This document shows positions 18,438 to 27,580 of a DNA stretch of 34,655 bases, piece after piece. Each line of letters opens with the position of its first letter. The first letter of the stretch is position 1. The notes below the pieces were generated by a model. The model had not been told where the DNA came from. It saw nothing but the letters and a program-made list of their open reading frames with translations, and did no database searches. Origin of the DNA: Eggerthellaceae bacterium (GTDB lineage Bacteria > Actinomycetota > Coriobacteriia > Coriobacteriales > Eggerthellaceae); NCBI GenBank assembly GCA_022644775.1, contig JALCHN010000019.1:1-34655 (forward strand), read 5' to 3'. A program made the translations under genes and the position numbers.

Positions 18438-18893
18438 TTATTGGTTCGCTGCGCGCTCGAGACTGCCGGAGAGGGACAGGGACCCGTCGTCGTTGTAGGC
18501 GACGACGTCTTCGGGCACGGTGATGGTTTCCACCGAAGAAGCTTCGTGCATGCCGAGCTGGGAGGCGGAATCCTTCAACGCCGAAGGCGCGAGCATCTCG
18601 CTTTTCTGCAGCTCGAGGTCGGTATTGGCCGACACGAGATCGGCGACCTGGGCGGAGAGCTTCTGCTGCTCGATGGTCGTTTCGGTGGCGAGCGCCGTGA
18701 GCTCGACGCGCACGAGCGCAACGGCCGCTACGACCGCGCAGACCGCAAGCGCCATTTTGAACAGAGCGACGGCGCGCGCCGACACGCCGGCACGGCGACG
18801 GCCGACGACCACGCGCACGCGGGCACGGCCTGCACGCTCGTTGAGCTCGGGTGCGGTGGCACCATGCTGATATGCTCGAGCGGCGCTTGCCAT
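18438..18893 (-). CDS. ftsL: FtsL-like divisome protein
   Basis: A 151-residue bitopic protein in the position always occupied by ftsL, between rsmH and ftsI. It has a basic N-terminal tail with about nine Arg in 40 residues, one membrane segment (about 41-63, AVALFKMALAVCAVVAAVAL), then a leucine/glutamine-rich stretch (about 70-105) consistent with the FtsL coiled coil that pairs with DivIC/FtsB, then a short acidic-serine tail. FtsL sequences are poorly conserved, so the call rests on topology, size and context. A septum-formation-initiator family label would be equivalent. Confidence 0.8.
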   Translation of the reverse strand: MASAARAYQHGATAPELNERAGRARVRVVVGRRRAGVSARAVALFKMALAVCAVVAAVALVRVELTALATETTIEQQKLSAQVADLVSANTDLELQKSEMLAPSALKDSASQLGMHEASSVETITVPEDVVAYNDDGSLSLSGSLERAANQ

Positions 18894-18937
18894 GTGTTCG
18901 TGCTCCTTTTACGCGGCTCTTTGCCGCTCTGCTTCGT

Positions 18938-19918
18938 TTACGTATAGACTCTCGGCTCTACCGGGAGCTTTTCGGCGACCCGCAGCTTTGCGCTGCGGGC
19001 GCGTGGGTTGCGCTCGACCTCCTCTGGGGTGGGGACGACCGGGCGATGGGTGACAAGCTTGACTATCGGCACATGTCCGCAGGTGCACACCGGAATTTCC
19101 GGCGGGCAGATGCACCCCGTCGCGAACGTGCGGAAGGTGTCCTTCACGATGCGGTCCTCGAGCGAGTGATAGCTGATCACCGCGACGCGACCGCCGGGCG
19201 CAAGCCATCGGATCGCCGCTTCCAAACCGGAGCGCAAGACATCGAGTTCCGAGTTCACCTCGATGCGCAGGGCCTGGAAGGTGCGCTTCGCGGGATGCCC
19301 GCCGCGCCTGCGCGCCGAAGCGGGAATCGCCGCCTTGATGATCTCGACGAGCTGGTCGCTCGTGCGGATGGGCTCGCGTTCGCGCTCCTTCACGATGAAT
19401 TCCGCGATGCGGTTGGCCCATTTCTCGTCGGAGTAGGTGCGAATGATCCGGGTGAGATCAGCTGCGGTGTAGTGGTTCACGATCTCTTCTGCGGTTAACG
19501 TCTGTGTCCCCGGGTCCATTCGCATGTCCAGCGGTGCCGTCTCCTTGAAGGAGAAGCCGCGTGACGGTGTGTCGATCTGCACGGACGAGACGCCGATATC
19601 GAACAGGATCGCGTCGATAGCGGGGACCTCGGCTTGCACGAGCAGATCGTCCAAAGAGCCGAAGTTGCCGCGCAATAGGTGCAGCTCGGGGCGCACGTCA
19701 TCGGGAAGGGCGCCCAAGCGCTCGCTGGCGGCGGCAAGCGCCACCTCGTCTTGGTCGATCCCGATCAGCGTCCCGCCCGCGCCTATCGCTTTGGCAACTT
19801 CGAGGGAATGTCCTGCCCCGCCGAGCGTTGCGTCCACGAACGTCGTGTTGGGTTTGAGCTTCAGGTATTCGAGGCACTCGTCGAGCAGGACCGGAATATG
19901 CCGATATTCGCTTGTCAT
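18938..19918 (-). CDS. rsmH: 16S rRNA (cytosine-1402-N4)-methyltransferase RsmH
   Basis: A cytoplasmic SAM-dependent enzyme methylating N4 of C1402 in the 16S rRNA decoding centre (formerly MraW). It begins with the conserved HIPVLLDECLEYL, then the SAM loop FVDATLGGAGHS (27-38), LFDIGVSSVQID and RGFSF; the C-terminal part has GGRVAVISYHSLEDRIVK. It is complete at 326 aa. It is 18 bases downstream of mraZ, the usual second gene of the cluster. Confidence 0.97.
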   Translation of the reverse strand: MTSEYRHIPVLLDECLEYLKLKPNTTFVDATLGGAGHSLEVAKAIGAGGTLIGIDQDEVALAAASERLGALPDDVRPELHLLRGNFGSLDDLLVQAEVPAIDAILFDIGVSSVQIDTPSRGFSFKETAPLDMRMDPGTQTLTAEEIVNHYTAADLTRIIRTYSDEKWANRIAEFIVKEREREPIRTSDQLVEIIKAAIPASARRRGGHPAKRTFQALRIEVNSELDVLRSGLEAAIRWLAPGGRVAVISYHSLEDRIVKDTFRTFATGCICPPEIPVCTCGHVPIVKLVTHRPVVPTPEEVERNPRARSAKLRVAEKLPVEPRVYT

Positions 19919-19936
19919 GGTTCACACGCCTCCGAA

Positions 19937-20365
19937 CTACTCGCTGAACAGGTCGGACAAATCGACGCTGTCCACGAAGTCGGTCCATCGCTGCGCGTCC
20001 CAAATCTCAAGATGGTCGTCGTTGCCGACGAGCACGACGTCCTTAGCAAGCCCCGCCGCGTTGCGGAGCTCGGCAGAGATGCCGATGCGGCCCGAACCGT
20101 CGACTTCCACGTCGCGAGCGCGCGAGTTCAGCACCGTGCGCAGACGTGCCATCTTCGGGTTCGAGGCCCGATACCCGCCCTTGGCTTCGAAGAACGAGTT
20201 GACCCACGCGCTGAACGCAGTCGGTTCGAACACGTAGAGGCATTCGTCTTTGGGAGAACGGGTCACCTTGAGGTTTTTCGGAAGGACCTTGCGGAAATCG
20301 GCGGGCAGGGAAACGCGTCCCTTGGGGTCGAGCTTGTGGTGGTGTTCGCCAACCAGTTCGCTCAC
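19937..20365 (-). CDS. mraZ: MraZ, AbrB-fold transcriptional regulator of the dcw cluster
   Basis: A 142-residue DNA-binding protein with two tandem SpoVT/AbrB-like domains. The signature DxxxR appears twice: DPKGR (13-17) and DGSGR (89-93). In E. coli MraZ binds TGGG repeats in the promoter of its own operon and represses it; two GTGGGA repeats lie in the corresponding place here. The start is a GTG with AGGAGG about 4 bases upstream. It heads the dcw cluster, 18 bases before rsmH. Confidence 0.96.
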   Translation of the reverse strand: MSELVGEHHHKLDPKGRVSLPADFRKVLPKNLKVTRSPKDECLYVFEPTAFSAWVNSFFEAKGGYRASNPKMARLRTVLNSRARDVEVDGSGRIGISAELRNAAGLAKDVVLVGNDDHLEIWDAQRWTDFVDSVDLSDLFSE

Positions 20366-20401
20366 CCTGCCTCCTCTCTCCGGCGGTTCATCCGTGATGC
20401 A

Positions 20402-20430
20402 ATACTATCCCACTTCATCCCACCCGACAA
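20402..20430 (-). promoter_or_regulatory. Promoter of the dcw cluster (Pmra)
   Basis: On the minus strand TTGTCG (20425-20430) and TAGTAT (20402-20407) are separated by exactly 17 bases. Each matches the sigma-A consensus at 4 of 6 positions. The start point would be near 20395, leaving a 5' leader of about 30 bases with a good AGGAGG. It lies in a 382-base gap (20366-20747) that otherwise holds the MraZ repeats, a G-rich repeat block and the hairpin after the Xer gene; no gene is visible in that gap. Confidence 0.6.
20408..20423 (-). promoter_or_regulatory. Probable MraZ operator: two GTGGGA repeats, 10-bp period
   Basis: GTGGGA occurs twice on the minus strand (20418-20423 and 20408-20413), starting 10 bases apart. 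This matches the known MraZ box arrangement of TGGG repeats with about one helical turn spacing. Both copies lie wholly within the -35/-10 spacer, so bound MraZ would block RNA polymerase directly. Confidence 0.65.
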
Positions 20431-20553
20431 CACCAGCACGGGAAATCGTCCCCAAAACTCCCCCACTGAGCGGGGCATATAGAAAAATCAGGAGCGCCCT
20501 GCCCCACCCCGTTCCCAGATGTAGCGAGCAGGGTGCAGGCAGGGTCTAGATGT

Positions 20554-20594
20554 TGTGGTGGGGTGGTTGGTGCATGGGGTGGCATGGGGTGGGA
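20554..20594 (+). repeat. G-rich short tandem repeat block upstream of Pmra
   Basis: The plus strand carries GCATGGGGTG twice in exact tandem (20572-20581 and 20582-20591), preceded by a related GGTGGGGTGG block. TGGG cores recur at 10-bp intervals, as in an MraZ box but on the opposite strand to the dcw promoter and about 150 bases upstream. Four G-runs of three or more also make it G-quadruplex capable. Function unknown. Confidence 0.5.
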
Positions 20595-20680
20595 CAAGTT
20601 TTGAAGAAGAAATGGACGGCCCATGGCGAGCCACAGACCGTACGGCGTACGCGAAACATCAAGCCCCCACACGCGCGAAA

Positions 20681-20708
20681 GCCCGTCCCGTGGGTACACG
20701 GGACGGGC
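20681..20708 (-). terminator. Strong hairpin downstream of the Xer recombinase gene
   Basis: GCCCGTCCCGTG and CACGGGACGGGC form a perfect 12-bp stem with a 4-base loop, 40 bases after the stop codon. On the minus strand it is followed by TTTCG, a weak T-run. It probably ends the nadK-pyrG-xer transcripts before the dcw promoter. Confidence 0.65.
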
Positions 20709-20747
20709 GATGAGACAGGACGAGAAGCGCGTGGGCGGCGGCGCCCG

Positions 20748-21647
20748 CTAGCGCAGGTGGGCGCGCGGATGAGCGCTCTCGTACTCCTCTTTGATATGGC
20801 TCTGCTGCACGTGGGTGTAGATCTGGGTGGTGGAGATGTCGGCGTGCCCGAGCATGTCCTGGATCAGGCGCAGGTCGGCGCCGCCTTCGAGCATATGGGT
20901 CGCGCAAGAATGGCGCAGGGTGTGGGGATGCAGGTCGGCGATTCCCACCGCGGCCCCCGCCCGCGCAACGATCGCGTGCACGCTCTGCCGGGAGATGCGG
21001 CCCCCGCGGGCGTTGAGGAAGACGGCGTTGGTGGGACGGGCGTAACCCTTCACGAGCGCCGGCCGCCCTTTGGAAAGGTAGCGGGACAGGGCGCGCGCGG
21101 CGGCGCCGGAAAAGGGGGCGATGCGCTCCTTGTCGCCCTTGCCCACTACGGCCAAGAAGGACCGCTCGAAATCGACGCGATCGCAATCGAGCCCGCAGAG
21201 CTCGCTTACGCGCAGGCCGCAGCCGTAGAGCACTTCGAGCATGGCCCGGTCGCGCAAATCGCGCGGAGCGGTGCCGTCCATCGCGTCGAGCAGGGAGCCC
21301 ACCTCTTCGACGCTCAGCACGTCGGGCAGGCGGGAGGGCTTTTTGGGCAGCACGACCATGCTCGTAGGATTGTCGGCGAGAACGCCCTCGCGCACGAGGA
21401 ACTTGTGGAAGCTCTTCAGCGTGGCGACGGCCCGGGCGACCGACGAAGCCGAAAACGACCGCGCGCCGGAAAGGTAGGCCTCGAAGGCCACCACGGCGTC
21501 GCGGTCGATGTCGTCGAGCGAAGACACGGGCGCCCGGGGGAAACCGAGCGCCGGATCGGTGAGAAAGGCGCGGTAGAGCGCGAGATCGTGCCGGTAGGCG
21601 CGCACGGTCTCGCGCGAGGAGGCCCGCTCGACGCTCATATAGGACAA
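20748..21647 (-). CDS. xerD: Tyrosine recombinase XerC/XerD family
   Basis: A site-specific recombinase of the Xer type, which resolves chromosome dimers at dif. The catalytic set is complete: Arg146 (GLRVSEL), Lys170 (GKGDKE), His242 and Arg245 (PHTLRH), His268 (LGHADISTT) and nucleophile Tyr277 (IYTH). The N-terminal SAM-like core-binding domain begins VERASSRETVRAYRHDL. The only usable start in this frame is a TTG at 21645-21647 with no ribosome site at normal distance, or an ATG three codons later. Upstream codons without a start still read as family-like N-terminus (PTIDEAIDDFL), so the true start is unclear. It follows pyrG by 38 bases. XerC versus XerD was not decidable; the housekeeping context argues against a mobile integrase. 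Confidence 0.88.
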   Translation of the reverse strand: MSYMSVERASSRETVRAYRHDLALYRAFLTDPALGFPRAPVSSLDDIDRDAVVAFEAYLSGARSFSASSVARAVATLKSFHKFLVREGVLADNPTSMVVLPKKPSRLPDVLSVEEVGSLLDAMDGTAPRDLRDRAMLEVLYGCGLRVSELCGLDCDRVDFERSFLAVVGKGDKERIAPFSGAAARALSRYLSKGRPALVKGYARPTNAVFLNARGGRISRQSVHAIVARAGAAVGIADLHPHTLRHSCATHMLEGGADLRLIQDMLGHADISTTQIYTHVQQSHIKEEYESAHPRAHLR

Positions 21648-21685
21648 AAAGTCGTCGATGGCCTCGTCTATCGTCGGCGCCGCGG

Positions 21686-23332
<1,647 letters not shown>

Positions 23333-23452
23333 TCATGCGGAGCATGTCGGCGTGCGAGTCATTGCACACGCCTTTTGATTCTACTGCGCCGAAGCGGCGC
23401 TCCGAGCACGGCGGAAAAATTTTCCCATTCGCAACAAAAGCGGCGAGCGCGC

Positions 23453-24340
23453 CTAGAAGAAGACCGTGCTCACGAGTCCGTAGAAGCCCTCGCGCTTGTA
23501 GCGCAGGAGCACGGTGGGCGCCGCGCCGCGCGAGATGCGCAGCTTGGCGATCGGCGCGTCGAAGCGGGCCGCGATGCCGTCGACGAAGAGCTCGGCCTCG
23601 TAGCTGCCCTCCGCATCGTCGACTTCGACTTCCACCACGTCGTTGGGGTCGCACACGATCGCGCGGGCGTTGAGCGAATGCGGGGCCACCGGCACGGTGA
23701 CGAGGCCGCGGAAGCCCGGCGCCACAAGCGGGCCGCCGGCGGAAAGCGCATAGGCGGTCGAGCCGGTCGCCGTGGACGTGATCAGGCCGTCGCCGCGCAT
23801 CTTGGCGATGGGAGACCCCGCGATCGACAGGTCGCACTGGACCATGCGCCCCGACGCCCCGCGGGTGAAGGCGGCCTCGTTGAGGCCGAAGAAGCAGCGC
23901 TCACCGTCGTAGCGCGCGGGCGCCGTGCAGCGGGCGTCGAAGGCGGCTTCGTCGTCGCCTTCGCACATCACCTCGATGCGCATGTTGGCGCGCTCTTCGC
24001 GCGTGGTGTCGCCGGCGAGCGCGGCGGCCACCGTTGCCACGACACCCGCGTCGTTATCGTTGGCCAAAAATCCCAAGTGGCCGTAGTTGATCCCTAAGAT
24101 CGGCGTGCCGGATATGCCCATGAGCTTGGCCGTGCGCAAGATCGTGCCGTCGCCGCCTAGGGCGACGCACATGTCGCAGGCGGGCGCAACGTAGTCGTCG
24201 CACTCGATCGTGTCGATCGTTTCCGACTCGATGCCTTGGCTCGAAAGGTACGCCTGGAGCATCACCGAAGCGTCCAGAGCCTCGGGGTTCTCGGAATTCC
24301 GTACCAGCAGCATGTGCATGTCCGCGCCTCGCTCATTCAT
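23453..24340 (-). CDS. nadK: NAD kinase
   Basis: A cytoplasmic enzyme phosphorylating NAD to NADP with ATP or polyphosphate. It has the phosphate-binding motif GGDGT (62-66), then GINYGHLGFLA, GLNEAAFTRG and the second conserved block RGDGLITSTATGSTAYALSA, ending in GGPL. The track-length start gives 295 aa but has no ribosome site; an in-frame ATG at 24317-24319 (residue 8, MHMLLVRNS) has GAGG 7 bases upstream and fits the family N-terminus better. It is divergent from murJ and about 170 bases before pyrG. Confidence 0.95.
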   Translation of the reverse strand: MNERGADMHMLLVRNSENPEALDASVMLQAYLSSQGIESETIDTIECDDYVAPACDMCVALGGDGTILRTAKLMGISGTPILGINYGHLGFLANDNDAGVVATVAAALAGDTTREERANMRIEVMCEGDDEAAFDARCTAPARYDGERCFFGLNEAAFTRGASGRMVQCDLSIAGSPIAKMRGDGLITSTATGSTAYALSAGGPLVAPGFRGLVTVPVAPHSLNARAIVCDPNDVVEVEVDDAEGSYEAELFVDGIAARFDAPIAKLRISRGAAPTVLLRYKREGFYGLVSTVFF

Positions 24341-24363
24341 CGGGTGCCGTATCGCGTGCCCCT

Positions 24364-24369
24364 AGTATA
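24364..24369 (-). promoter_or_regulatory. Candidate -10 element for nadK
   Basis: TATACT on the minus strand, about 24 bases upstream of the nadK ATG, matches the -10 consensus at 5 of 6 positions. No convincing -35 lies at 16-18 bases. Confidence 0.35.
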
Positions 24370-24430
24370 GCAATCCCTCCGACAGGGTTCGCAGGCACGC
24401 GGCACCCGCAGACGCCCGCTTCCCTGCCTG

Positions 24431-24459
24431 CGGGCGAGCCGCGGCGCGCGGCCCGCCCG
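24431..24459. other. GC-rich hairpin in the nadK/murJ divergent region
   Basis: CGGGCG and CCGCG pair with CGCGG and CGCCCG around a GCG loop and a 2x2 internal loop. It sits between the two divergent start regions, has no T-run on either strand, and its role is unknown. Confidence 0.4.
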
Positions 24460-24538
24460 CGTGCGCCCCAAGCCCGGCCATGCGTGGTGTTCTTGCGCCG
24501 TGCGGCCTGCGCGCGCCCTTCGCCGAGCGGCCGTTTGC

Positions 24539-24544
24539 TAGTAT
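24539..24544 (+). promoter_or_regulatory. Candidate -10 element for murJ
   Basis: TAGTAT on the plus strand lies 38 bases upstream of the preferred murJ GTG start; the same hexamer is the -10 proposed for the dcw promoter. The -35 is poor. It supports the downstream start for murJ, since the upstream ATG at 24480 would precede the transcript. Confidence 0.35.
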
Positions 24545-24581
24545 TTCGAAGTTACTGGATTCTCCTGAAAGGTCGGCACTC

Positions 24582-26186
24582 GTGGCCAACGATTCTCACG
24601 ATTCATCGTCATCGGTTATCCGCAACACCGGGCTCATGACGCTCGGCACGCTCGGTTCGCGCGTCACCGGCTTGGTGCGCACCTGGGCGATGGCCTTCGC
24701 GCTCGGCAATTCCATGCTCACGAGCGCCTACCAGGTGGCCAACAACCTCCCCAACGTCATGTACGAGCTTGTGGCCGGCGGTTTCCTTTCGGCGGCCTTC
24801 CTTCCCGTGCTTCTGCTCGAGCGCGAACAGCGCGGCCAAGAGGGCGCCAACCGCTACACCTCGAACATCCTCAACCTCACGCTCATCGTCTTGGGCGCGC
24901 TCTCGCTTCTCTGCTGCGCCTTCGCCCCGCAGGTGGTCTCGACCCAGACCTTCACCGTGGGCGATGAGGCCGAAGTCGCCGAAGCCACCACCGAGTTCTT
25001 CCGCATCTTCGCCTTCCAGATCGTCTTCTACGGCTTGGGCGGCGTGATCACCGGCGTGTTGAACGCGGGTCGGTCCTTCTTCCTCACCTCGATCGCGCCG
25101 GCGCTCAACAACATCGTCGTGATCGTCTCCTTCATCGCCTATATCCCCCTGTCCCACATCGATTCCGAGCTCGCCCTCATCGTGCTGGCCGTGGGCACCA
25201 CCGCCGGCGTCGCCGTGCAGTTCGTGATCCAGATTCCCGCCCTGCTGAAGAGCGGCTACAAGTGGGAGCCCTTCATCTCGCTTTCCGACCCGGCGATCAA
25301 GGAAACGCTGAAGATCGCCCTGCCCTCGATTATCTACATCATCGCCAACCTCGTGGCCTTCAGCTTCCGCAACGCCTTCAGCCTGGCGGCCACCCCCAGC
25401 GGTCCGTCGATCTTGGGTTACGCCTGGATGTGGTACCAGCTGCCCTACGGCGTGGTGGCCGTGTCGCTGTCGAGCACGATGTTCACCGAGATGAGCGATT
25501 CGGTGGCCAAGGGCGACCGGGAAGGCCTGCTGCGCAACATCAACCAGGGCCTGCGCGGCACCCTCTACCTGATCATCCCGCTCACCGGCATGCTTTTCGT
25601 GCTGGCCGAACCCCTTATGGGCCTCTTCCATGCAGGCGCGTTCGGGTCCTCCGACGTCGAAGAGGTCGCCAGCGTGCTCGCCATCTGGGTCTTGAGCCTG
25701 CCGATCTATTCGGCCGCCATGTACCTCTACAAGGCCTTCGCCGCCATCCGCAAGCTCATGGCCTTCTCGCTGATCAACATCGCCTGCGTGGGCGTGCAGG
25801 TCGCCCTTTACGCCACGCTCAGCCAGCCCGACGTATTGGGCATCTACGGCGTGCCGGTGAGCGACTTCGTCTACTACCTGGTGCGCGGCATCGCTTCGCT
25901 CGTCCTCCTGCGCCACTACGTGGGCGCAGCCGACATGCGCGGCCTGGCGTGGATGGCCGCGAAAACCGCGGTGGCGACCGTGATCGGCGGCGTCGTCGTA
26001 TGGGCCGCGCTCGAGGTCATGCCCCTATCGTCGACGGCCGGCATCGCGTCCGCCCTCGTGCAGATCGTCGTGGGCGGGATCGTGGGCCTTGCGGTGATGT
26101 TCGGCGGCACCAAGCTCCTGCACGTGGAAGAGTTCCGCGTAATCGACACCCTGGCGGGCAAGCTCAAGCGCCGCGGGGCGCGTTAA
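24582..26186 (+). CDS. murJ: Lipid II flippase MurJ
   Basis: An integral membrane MOP-superfamily transporter moving lipid II to the outer face of the membrane. From this start it is 534 aa with about 14 membrane segments and begins with the family's N-terminal helix RNTGLMTLGTLGSRVTGLVR; YQVANNLPNVMYELVAGG follows as the second conserved block. The start chosen is the GTG at 24582 with GAAAGG 9 bases upstream. An in-frame ATG at 24480 would add 34 residues that look like translated intergenic DNA. It is the only wall gene on the plus strand, convergent with map (25-base gap) and divergent from nadK. Confidence 0.94.
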   Translation: MANDSHDSSSSVIRNTGLMTLGTLGSRVTGLVRTWAMAFALGNSMLTSAYQVANNLPNVMYELVAGGFLSAAFLPVLLLEREQRGQEGANRYTSNILNLTLIVLGALSLLCCAFAPQVVSTQTFTVGDEAEVAEATTEFFRIFAFQIVFYGLGGVITGVLNAGRSFFLTSIAPALNNIVVIVSFIAYIPLSHIDSELALIVLAVGTTAGVAVQFVIQIPALLKSGYKWEPFISLSDPAIKETLKIALPSIIYIIANLVAFSFRNAFSLAATPSGPSILGYAWMWYQLPYGVVAVSLSSTMFTEMSDSVAKGDREGLLRNINQGLRGTLYLIIPLTGMLFVLAEPLMGLFHAGAFGSSDVEEVASVLAIWVLSLPIYSAAMYLYKAFAAIRKLMAFSLINIACVGVQVALYATLSQPDVLGIYGVPVSDFVYYLVRGIASLVLLRHYVGAADMRGLAWMAAKTAVATVIGGVVVWAALEVMPLSSTAGIASALVQIVVGGIVGLAVMFGGTKLLHVEEFRVIDTLAGKLKRRGAR

Positions 26187-26211
26187 AGCGCGCGAGCGAC
26201 GCCCCCGCGTC

Positions 26212-26988
26212 TTAGTCGTTCACCGGCCGCGTATGGTCGGGTTCGACCGATACGAGCACGGGGCCGTCTGCAGTGATCGCGACGGTTTTCTCGAAGTGGG
26301 CCGCCGAAAGCCCGTCGCGGGTGTAGACGGTCCAGCCGTTGTCCCCCACCATGGTCTTGCGCGTCCCGAGCGTGATCATGGGCTCGATTGCAATCACCAT
26401 GCCCGGCTCGAGCTTGAGCCCCCAGTGAGCATGACCGTAATTGGGCACCATGGGGTCTTCGTGCATGTCATGGCCGATGCCGTGGCCCACGTACTCGCGC
26501 ACGACGCCCATCCCGGCCCGTTTCGCCACCGTCTGGCAGGCGTGCCCCACATCCCCCAAGCGGTTTCCCGGCTGAGCCGCCTTCACGGCCTCCCACAGGC
26601 AGGTTTCGGTCACCTCGAGCAGTCGGCGCTTTTCGGGGGATACCTCCCCCACCGGGAAGGTCCAGGCGTTGTCGCCCGCCCAGCCGTCGACGGTCGCCCC
26701 CGTGTCGATAGAGAGGATGTCGCCTTCCTTGAGCACCACGTCATCGGAGGGAATCCCGTGCACGATCTCGTCGTTGACCGAGGTGCACAATGACGCGGGG
26801 AATCCGCCGTAGCCCTTGAAGGCGGGCACGCCCCCGTGCGAACGGATGTAGTCTTCGGCGAAGCGGTCGAGCTCGAGCGTGGTGACGCCGGGCTTGATGC
26901 GCGCCCCCACCTCGCGCAGAACGGCGGCCGAAAGCCGGCCCGCCCGCTTCATCTGCTCGATTTCCTCGGGGGTTTTCAGGTTGATCAT
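26212..26988 (-). CDS. map: Methionine aminopeptidase type I
   Basis: A cytoplasmic di-metal enzyme removing the initiator methionine from nascent proteins. All metal ligands are in place: Asp95 (SIDTG), Asp106 (GDNAW), His169 (GHGIG), Glu202 (IEPMIT) and Glu233 (FEKTVAI), with His77 (VHGIP) as the substrate-side histidine. It is 258 aa without an N-terminal zinc-finger extension. AAAGGAG precedes the ATG. It stands alone here, not in the ribosomal S10-spc-alpha region where many Gram-positives keep it. Confidence 0.97.
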   Translation of the reverse strand: MINLKTPEEIEQMKRAGRLSAAVLREVGARIKPGVTTLELDRFAEDYIRSHGGVPAFKGYGGFPASLCTSVNDEIVHGIPSDDVVLKEGDILSIDTGATVDGWAGDNAWTFPVGEVSPEKRRLLEVTETCLWEAVKAAQPGNRLGDVGHACQTVAKRAGMGVVREYVGHGIGHDMHEDPMVPNYGHAHWGLKLEPGMVIAIEPMITLGTRKTMVGDNGWTVYTRDGLSAAHFEKTVAITADGPVLVSVEPDHTRPVND

Positions 26989-27109
26989 GTGGGTACTCCT
27001 TTAAGGGGGCCGGACGCTCGAAACACCGGCCGCATAGACATCGGAGCACACACTAGCACGACGGAGCGCCCGCGTCGCTAGAAGCGCTTCCGGTCAGCGC
27101 CGTTTCGCC

Positions 27110-27115
27110 TATACT
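27110..27115 (+). promoter_or_regulatory. Candidate -10 element for the crcB pair
   Basis: TATACT, 5 of 6 to consensus, lies 27 bases before the GTG proposed as the crcB start. The -35 is weak. No fluoride-riboswitch-like fold was recognised between it and the gene. Confidence 0.4.
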
Positions 27116-27142
27116 TCGATGCGACTAACGAAAGGACTGTTC

Positions 27143-27580
27143 GTGTACTACCTCTACATTGGCCTCTTCGGCGCCCTCGGCGCGCTCCTGCGGGCCCTGC
27201 TCGGCGTCGCGTTCGGAGGCGCGGCCTTCCCCATCGACACCCTGCTCGTCAACGTCGTGGGCTGCTTCGCCCTCGAACTCGTCTACAACTTCCTGGGCCG
27301 ACGCGTGCATCTCTCGAAAGACCTGGTGGGCGCCATGGGAACGGGCCTGCTCGGCGCGTTCACGACCATGTCGGCCTTCTCCTACCAGACGGTTGCCTTC
27401 CTCGAAGCAGGCGAGGCCGCCGCGGCCGTATGCTACATCGTCATCACCCTTGCCCTCTGCCTGGCTGCAACAACGGCCGGTCACCTGGCGGCCCTCCGCA
27501 TCGCGCGCAGACGGCTTGCCAAGCGCAAGGCCGCCATCGCCGCCCGCAGGGAAGCGCGGAAGGCAGGCGAGGCCCGATGA
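27143..27580 (+). CDS. crcB: Fluoride channel subunit CrcB/Fluc (first of pair)
   Basis: A small four-helix membrane protein of the Fluc family, which exports fluoride passively as an antiparallel dimer. It shows GALGALLRALLG near the N-terminus, LLVNVVGCFALE, and GTGLLGAFTTMSAFSYQ, the pore block with family Thr/Ser and Phe residues. From the GTG at 27143 (AAAGGA 6 bases upstream) it is 145 aa. An ATG at 27119 in frame would be too close to the likely -10. The C-terminal 30 residues are very basic. Its stop overlaps the start of a second crcB by 4 bases. Confidence 0.9.
   Translation: MYYLYIGLFGALGALLRALLGVAFGGAAFPIDTLLVNVVGCFALELVYNFLGRRVHLSKDLVGAMGTGLLGAFTTMSAFSYQTVAFLEAGEAAAAVCYIVITLALCLAATTAGHLAALRIARRRLAKRKAAIAARREARKAGEAR

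Noticed and set aside
20748..21647. Reading the Xer gene as a mobile-element integrase with an attachment site
   Set aside because: It sits between pyrG and the dcw cluster in a housekeeping context, has XerC/D-like length and motifs, and no flanking att-like repeats or phage genes are visible.
24480..24581. N-terminal extension of murJ from an ATG at 24480
   Set aside because: The extra 34 residues are not membrane-like or family-like, there is no ribosome site, and the likely -10 lies inside this stretch; the GTG at 24582 has a proper ribosome site.
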